This document shows, piece by piece, positions 59,120 to 64,000 of a stretch of DNA of 64,000 nt. Source of the DNA: Capsicum annuum (taxonomy: Eukaryota > Streptophyta > Magnoliopsida > Solanales > Solanaceae); NCBI RefSeq assembly GCF_002878395.1, contig NC_061116.1, forward strand, positions 123,983,415-124,047,414, read 5' to 3'. The notes beneath the pieces were generated by a model. That model saw only the letters and a list, made by a program, of their open reading frames with translations. It did not search any database and had not been told where the DNA came from. How positions within the stretch are numbered: the first letter of the stretch is position 1; every line of letters starts with the position of its first letter. A program made the position numbers and the translations under genes.

Positions 59120-61854
59120 TATAACACCCTGAGACTATCCCTTAGATGTCACAAGGTACTCAGAACCACAGGTGATCCCAAGCTAAAACATGTACTAGCC
59201 TACTACTTAAGAAACTAGTTTACAACTTAAATAAAAGCTAAATTTGCTGAGCGAAAGCATAGTCATTACAAAATATGAATAAATAAGATATTGTAATATT
59301 ATACATCATGATAAATCTAAAGAAAGAACTTGAATTACATGATATACTCTGAGTGACCAACTATGAAGCCTCTACTATACTAACTATAGATAGTTGCGAC
59401 AAGCCTCCAACAACCACTAATTAGTACATATGGATAATAAAAAATACTATGCATAAACTTCAATCGACTAGAGTCCCTGAAATAGGGGAACTCATCACCT
59501 GTTCAATAAATGTTGAGAATTATCTTACCCTAGTGTATGGACTACATCTGGCACCTATGTAATGAAGGAATGTAGACACAAACACATATGTGTGTGGTTT
59601 TTACTTTTGAATGTACTAAGTATATAGGGACATGACCTAAATCATGGAAATATTTAAAATATACTTTACAATTGAGGATATAAGCTATTTACTATAACAT
59701 GCATTTAAAACATGGTTGTACATAAAAATGACAAGTCATGGTTAAATTTATAAGTCATGGGCTGAAAACAATTTTATAAGCTAGGACACGGTTGTAACAA
59801 GAATACTGTATGTAAATCTCATATAAAGTTAGATATGTTGTAAAAACTATATTGAGGATCATGCATGAATACTGAGCATGAAAATATGAATATGTAAAAC
59901 TGAGAATGTATGACTAAGCATAAGCATATAATGAAATAATCAATAATTTGAATTACTGAATCACTATAATCTGCACAACTAGATAAAAATATCCATATAA
60001 CTAAATAACTGATATCTATACACTTAATCATGCAAACCCAAGCTAGCCTACTCTGAATACTGCACTAAGACTGTGAGATCTAACTACAACTTACATGCCC
60101 CAATCTAAGCAATCAGGGTCCAATATGTAACCCTAGTTGGAAAGGTTTTGTTACCTTTCCATGGGTATTAACACATGACTGATGATGTGGATCTATAAGG
60201 ATAACGTGCGAAAGGACAAAGGTTTTATACCTATACTAATAGGGGACCCCTCATAATCTATGGTGGCATTGTAGGTCTAGAACTAAGGGAATGCTACTAA
60301 TGACTTATGCCTAACTGATGGGGGAGCCACCATGCCTGTATTCATTCAGTGCTAAGTATTACTCCAAACTGAATGACATTTTTGCAATTATTTGTTTAAC
60401 ATGACATAGTAATGTACTTATAGGTGCTCAGCATGAACATGATATTATGAATGTAGTATTAAGATCATGGTCTAACTGACTTCTAACAAGAAAATAAAGA
60501 CATGTAGAAACAAATAGGTATAGAGTGTTCATAACCTGCGAGCACTAAATGATTAAAAAATTTGATAACAACACTTAAAATAGTGAAATAAATTCATAAT
60601 TCAAAGACTCAAAACATAAGACATTCCAATAGCCTAATAAATTACATGAATTTGGACATGGAGATGCTTCAAACTTAAGAAGATAACAATTCCACATGAT
60701 TTAGTTTATAACTTGTTAATGTCATACACAATAATAGAGTATGCCATAGAAATTAGAATTCAAAACATTTAATACCTTGATTCATATGAAAATATATGTT
60801 GACATGGCTTGAGTTCACATTACTAAGAAATACAGGGATTAAAATCCATAACTTGCATGAATAATTTCATAAAATTGGATAAAATTCATACTTTAAACCA
60901 AAAGAGGAATTTTGGGATCAATGAGTTGAAGGAACCCATTTATGAATACCCTGCATACTTATTTATAGAAGCCTTTGTTGAATTTCTTTGAATTGGTCTT
61001 GAACTTGAAGAACGCTAGTTACCTTAGAGAAGAGACAAAATTGACCCTTTTTATTTTTGTAAGTGGAGTTTTTCTTTAATAATGTATTTGAGGGATTTTT
61101 TTGGCTTTTTTTAATCCTTAAAATAGCTTTAAAAATCTAGTTTTGGGGTTAAAGGAGTGGGAGAATACAAAATACTCCCTTAGAAATTGTTTGTAAGCCA
61201 TCCCGACGAGTTTGGTTACTACTTATAAGTTCTAGGTATGAGCCATGTATTGAGTCATCACTAGGAACCCTGATTTCAACCCCTACTATCTTGTTTATGA
61301 ATTCTCCTGATAACTCATACTGTCTTCTTATGAGTCATCATCAGGAGTCGTAACCGTTGGCTGGTTTAATAGGGCTTCAATAATTTTGCCATAACTTTTC
61401 ACCATGATATTGGATTAAGACAAAATTGGTATTGTTGGAAATCTAATTCAATTATCTATTTGTTGGTGTGACTTGAGATATAAAATTCTCAATATAAAAA
61501 ATGATATATTATCATTTTAAGATAGCTAGAGTTATCTATATGCCAAGAATTTAATCACTAAGAAATGTTTTGACATGTTCATAAGCTAGGAGATATTTGA
61601 GGACTTCATATATCTCTAAGTAACTTATAAATCTGTCAAAACATAAGGCTTGATTCTTGTGTCCTTTATTGGTCAGGATACGAGTCATAAGATGACTCGT
61701 AATAAGTCATTATGACTTTTAGCCACTATTCGTATGCTGGATAGAAACTTAGGGAACCTTTACTACTCCACTTTATATGACTCATATGTTGTTTATACGA
61801 TTCAAAAAGACAAGTCATATATTGTACAATAGCTTTTAGACACAAAGTATTACA
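59120..61854 (-). repeat. D 5' LTR
   Basis: It begins TATAACACCC (TG decayed to TA) and ends GTATTACA at 61,854. It is collinear with 41,279-44,030. The shared module lies at 59,560-59,640 and the U3 words at 61,240-61,340 and 61,680-61,800. Confidence 0.9.
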
Positions 61855-62056
61855 TAATGAGTTTTCACTGTAACTCACTGGGTCCCGACAAAGAGTCATT
61901 GTTAGAGTCATCGTCACTAGTAGTTTGATAGTGCCTCAGTAAATCGGCCACAATTTTTACCCCCATAACGGATTAAGGCGAGATGGGTGGCTTTGGCAAG
62001 ATTATTTAAGTATCTATTCCATAGTGAGTCTAGATCCTAAAACTTAGGGTATTAAA
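61855..62056 (-). repeat. C1 5' LTR, right part (U3 end)
   Basis: After D the C1 LTR resumes: TGTAACTCACTGGGTC, GAGTCATTGTCAGAG-like and TAGTGCCTCAGTAAAT match 34,110-34,301 in order. It ends GGGTATTAAA (family GGGTATTACA), followed by the TSD GTGTG. Confidence 0.85.
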
Positions 62057-63242
62057 GTGTGCCTCCGAGGTCTAATAATGCGTAAACACAAATATGAAAA
62101 ACTTACAATGTACCTTTCACCGCATTAAAAAAGCCCTCCTTATCCTACTAAGTGTGAAGGAGGTAGAACCTATTCTAATTATGTCCACTATCTTCACTAG
62201 ATTTGGCCCCCTACTGTGTTAGGAAACCTATTAGAGATGTTTAAGAATTATATTAACTTTGCTATCAAACATCCCTACCTCTTTGTTAAGCCACTGGGCA
62301 TTCCCTCTATTTTGGCCTGGCTTTTCATACCTAAAATAAGCATCATACCCACCATACACTCATTCTTGTGGTTCTTACCGCATTTTTTCTAAATTGGGTT
62401 CGTATGAATACTATTCACACTATTCTTATACTTAGAGCCTAGCACTATCTATCAAGTATCCTACCTGAAATCAGGTACTAGAGAACTAGTAGAAAATTGA
62501 CCTAGATCTAATGACCACCATCTAACCTTTTCTTAGAGAAATTAATGCTACCAATACTGGCCTTTTTACTCTTCCTTTCCTTCTCATTGATTTTCTCATC
62601 TTTAATCTGTTAAGCATAAACCATTAATTTAGTTATGTCTGTTTTCTTAATAAACATAGATATTCTACACTATTTGACCACGTCCACAGATATAATAGAT
62701 GTAAATTATCTCATTTTTGCCCTAGAGTCAACAATAACTAGAGCATACCTTGCCAACTAAGTAAACTTAAGTAAATACACTTTCACACTCATGTTGACCT
62801 ACTTCTAACTTATGATTTCTTGCACCTTTTCTTCCCTTAACATAAGTGGGAAGAACATGTCTATAAATGCACCTCTATCATCCTTCTATAACTTGAATTA
62901 TATGCTAGCTACTCCTTGAAATTGATAAGTAGCTAAATTAGGACTTTCATTTGAAGTGACACCAATGATTTCAATAAATTTTAAATACTATCCAAGAACT
63001 CTTATGGATCCTCTTTAGACTTAGACCCAAGCAATACCGAAGGATCCATAGGAGTGAGGTCTCAAACACTGGCTAATGTCGTATTCAAAACTAGGTTGGC
63101 TGGTGTAAAAACCTTCTGGTTATTTTGGGTGTTCATGGTCTAGGATAATTCGATAAAATCAACCCTAACCTTGGTACAAGATATTCATTCATTTAGAGAG
63201 TTTGATGGAGCTGGCGGTCTCGTTAGTTTTCTTGGGAGGCAT
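62057..63242 (-). pseudogene. C2 gag and protease start, separated from pol by 47 kb
   Basis: It starts at the ATG at 63,242 and reads MPPKKTNETASSIKLSK followed by a stop. The nucleocapsid lies near 62,290-62,400: KKCGKNHKNECMVG is a well-kept first knuckle, and the second has lost its Cys residues. The segment nearest 62,057 is the start of the protease region and aligns with 37,830-37,900 in C1. It continues, after removal of the C1 block, at 14,930. Confidence 0.8.
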
Positions 63243-63437
63243 TTTCTATAAATGTGTAGAGAATAAGTTTAAAGGATATTATAATACATTTCAATCTCTA
63301 CCGCATGACATGAACATGAAAAATAAAACTTTTCCTAAGACATTTTGTAGCCTCTCTCTCATAAGTGTGGCACACTTCACACCCATGACAAGAGTCTACT
63401 TAATATGGGTTTGTGATACCCTAGGATACTTTAAACT

Positions 63438-63456
63438 TGATGCTCTGATAATAATT
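63438..63456 (-). other. C2 primer binding site (initiator Met tRNA)
   Basis: The minus strand reads TTATTATCAGAGCATC, a decayed TGGTATCAGAGCC, between the gag leader and the LTR. Confidence 0.7.
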
Positions 63457-63884
63457 TTTCTTAACACAAAATTGTCCCAGAGTAGTAACATGGTGCTCAA
63501 AGTCACAAGTGACCCCAAGCTAACCCATAGTCTTGCAAAACACTAAGAATACTGAAGAAAATAATAAGATATTAAGTGAGAACTAAACTATAATGACATG
63601 ATTATGCTAAAATCAAAATTAATATTGGATACCAAAACTAAGATTATATGACATAATCAACATACTGAAAATCAAACTATTTATCTAAAAGCCTCTAAAT
63701 CATATAAGTTGGTGGGACAAGCCCCCAACTAACTCCAATTATCTAAAATGAGAATATTACTTTTAAATGTAAGAACATATATTATAAGACAATATAGCAC
63801 AAAGAAAATATGTGATTAGTATTTTTATTGTACTAAATATGTGAAATGGGAAAATAATTGACATAGGATGAAATTGATGGATGT
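63457..63884 (-). repeat. C2 5' LTR, first 430 bases
   Basis: It matches the start of the C1 LTRs (AGTAACATGG, AAAGTCACAAGTGACCCC, CCAAGCTAACCCATAG) and the shared module at 63,775-63,845. The similarity stops at about 63,884, where another sequence begins. Confidence 0.75.
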
Positions 63885-64000
63885 GTGAAACACCCTAGTT
63901 TCTGCACCTTAGAAAATTTCCTAAGATTTCAATTCTCTGGACCTAATAAGACTTATAGGTATGATCCATATACTAGGGTATGGGTGGTATGGTCCTGCTA
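63884..64000. mobile_element. Possible new LTR inserted in the C2 LTR
   Basis: From 63,884 the sequence no longer matches the C LTR. It starts TGTGAAACACCCTAG, an LTR-like terminus, and then holds ACTTATAGGTATGATCC and GGGTATGGGTGGTATGG words like those of the U3 arrays. If these mark U3, the element would face the plus strand, unlike all others. Only 117 bases are visible. Confidence 0.35.

Larger units (their letters stand above)
41279..61854 (-). mobile_element. D: non-autonomous LARD-type LTR element
   Basis: D has LTRs at 41,279-44,030 (2,752 bp) and 59,120-61,854 (2,735 bp), an initiator-Met primer site, a polypurine tract and a Tekay-like 5' leader, but its own 2.9 kb of internal DNA carries no gag or pol trace. 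That is the definition of a LARD, moved in trans by a coding relative. It entered the C1 5' LTR; the flanks are CAATT and TAATG, while the matching target in the other C1 LTR is CAACG, so the TSD has decayed. The Athila element E sits inside it. Confidence 0.8.
14931..62056 (-). mobile_element. C1: Tekay element expanded to 47 kb by nested insertions
   Basis: C1's own DNA amounts to about 9.3 kb: a 3' LTR in three fragments (14,931-15,505, 25,348-25,550, 33,615-34,301), an internal part of 5,018 bp (34,302-39,319), and a 5' LTR in two fragments (39,320-41,278 and 61,855-62,056). The 3' LTR holds B and F1, and the 5' LTR holds D with its nested passengers. The outer TSD is GTGTG. The terminal TG and CA have decayed to TA and AA at the two outer ends, but the inner ends are standard. 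Confidence 0.85.
10326..64000 (-). mobile_element. C2: outermost Tekay element, split by LINE and by a 47-kb nest
   Basis: The parts are integrase (10,326-11,104), LINE insertion, integrase N-terminus and RNase H (12,744-13,650), reverse transcriptase, protease (to 14,930), the 47-kb C1 nest, then the end of the protease region and gag (62,057-63,242), primer site and the start of the 5' LTR (63,457 on). The two halves join at the direct repeat GTGTG (14,926-14,930 and 62,057-62,061). The joined region aligns with the unbroken equivalent in C1 near 37,825-37,860. Its 3' end, including the chromodomain and 3' LTR, is missing at the F3 junction. Confidence 0.8.

Noticed and set aside
41279..61854. 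D as an autonomous 20-kb element with Athila coding and Tekay LTRs
   Set aside because: The Athila region has its own LTRs, an Asp primer site and a perfect TSD, so it is a separate insertion.
63202..63546. 114-codon plus-strand open frame
   Set aside because: It overlaps the C2 gag start, leader and primer site in the reverse direction.

Overview
This window is repeat DNA from a large plant genome. It is A+T-rich, poor in CpG, and holds no intact open reading frame of cellular type. Almost every coding trace belongs to LTR retrotransposons of two Ty3/gypsy lineages: Tekay/Del chromoviruses (initiator-Met primer site, long 2.2-2.75 kb LTRs, C-terminal chromodomain) and Athila (Asp primer site, WGIDFMGPF-type integrase). 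The element types and LTR style suggest a eudicot, probably Solanaceae and pericentromeric or otherwise heterochromatic. The species cannot be fixed from the sequence.

The main result is that most of the window is one deeply nested insertion, which can be taken apart from target-site duplications (TSDs) and from where split reading frames resume. The outermost element (called C2 here, minus strand) starts near 10,326 and runs off the right end. A 1.6 kb LINE remnant (11,105-12,727) interrupts its integrase. Its protease region is interrupted by a 47.1 kb block (14,931-62,056) bounded by the 5-bp repeat GTGTG. That block is a second Tekay element, C1. Its left (3') LTR carries a complete 9.8 kb Tekay element, B (15,506-25,347), and a damaged third type, F1 (about 25,550-33,615). 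Its right (5') LTR carries D (41,279-61,854). D has 2.75 kb LTRs, a primer site and a polypurine tract but no recognisable gag or pol, so it looks like a non-autonomous LARD. D in turn carries a 12.2 kb Athila element, E (46,854-59,042, perfect TSD CTATT), and E's pol is split by a 2.1 kb solo LTR (51,051-53,137).

Left of C2 lie F3 (about 4,640-10,325), a truncated relative of F1; a plus-strand stretch (2,785-4,640) with a decayed plant transposon-type protein; and a further Tekay-like LTR (1-2,784). A new LTR may begin at about 63,884 inside C2's own LTR.

All well-supported retroelements face the minus strand. Coding regions are full of stops and frameshifts, several catalytic residues are lost, and LTR pairs differ by roughly 10-20% by eye, so nothing here looks capable of autonomous movement. 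The points most worth follow-up are the LARD, a roughly 80-bp module shared by otherwise diverged LTR families, and CpG-bearing motif arrays in the U3 part of most LTR families. Boundaries come from reading and comparing the sequence by eye. Exact edges are reliable only where a TSD is given.
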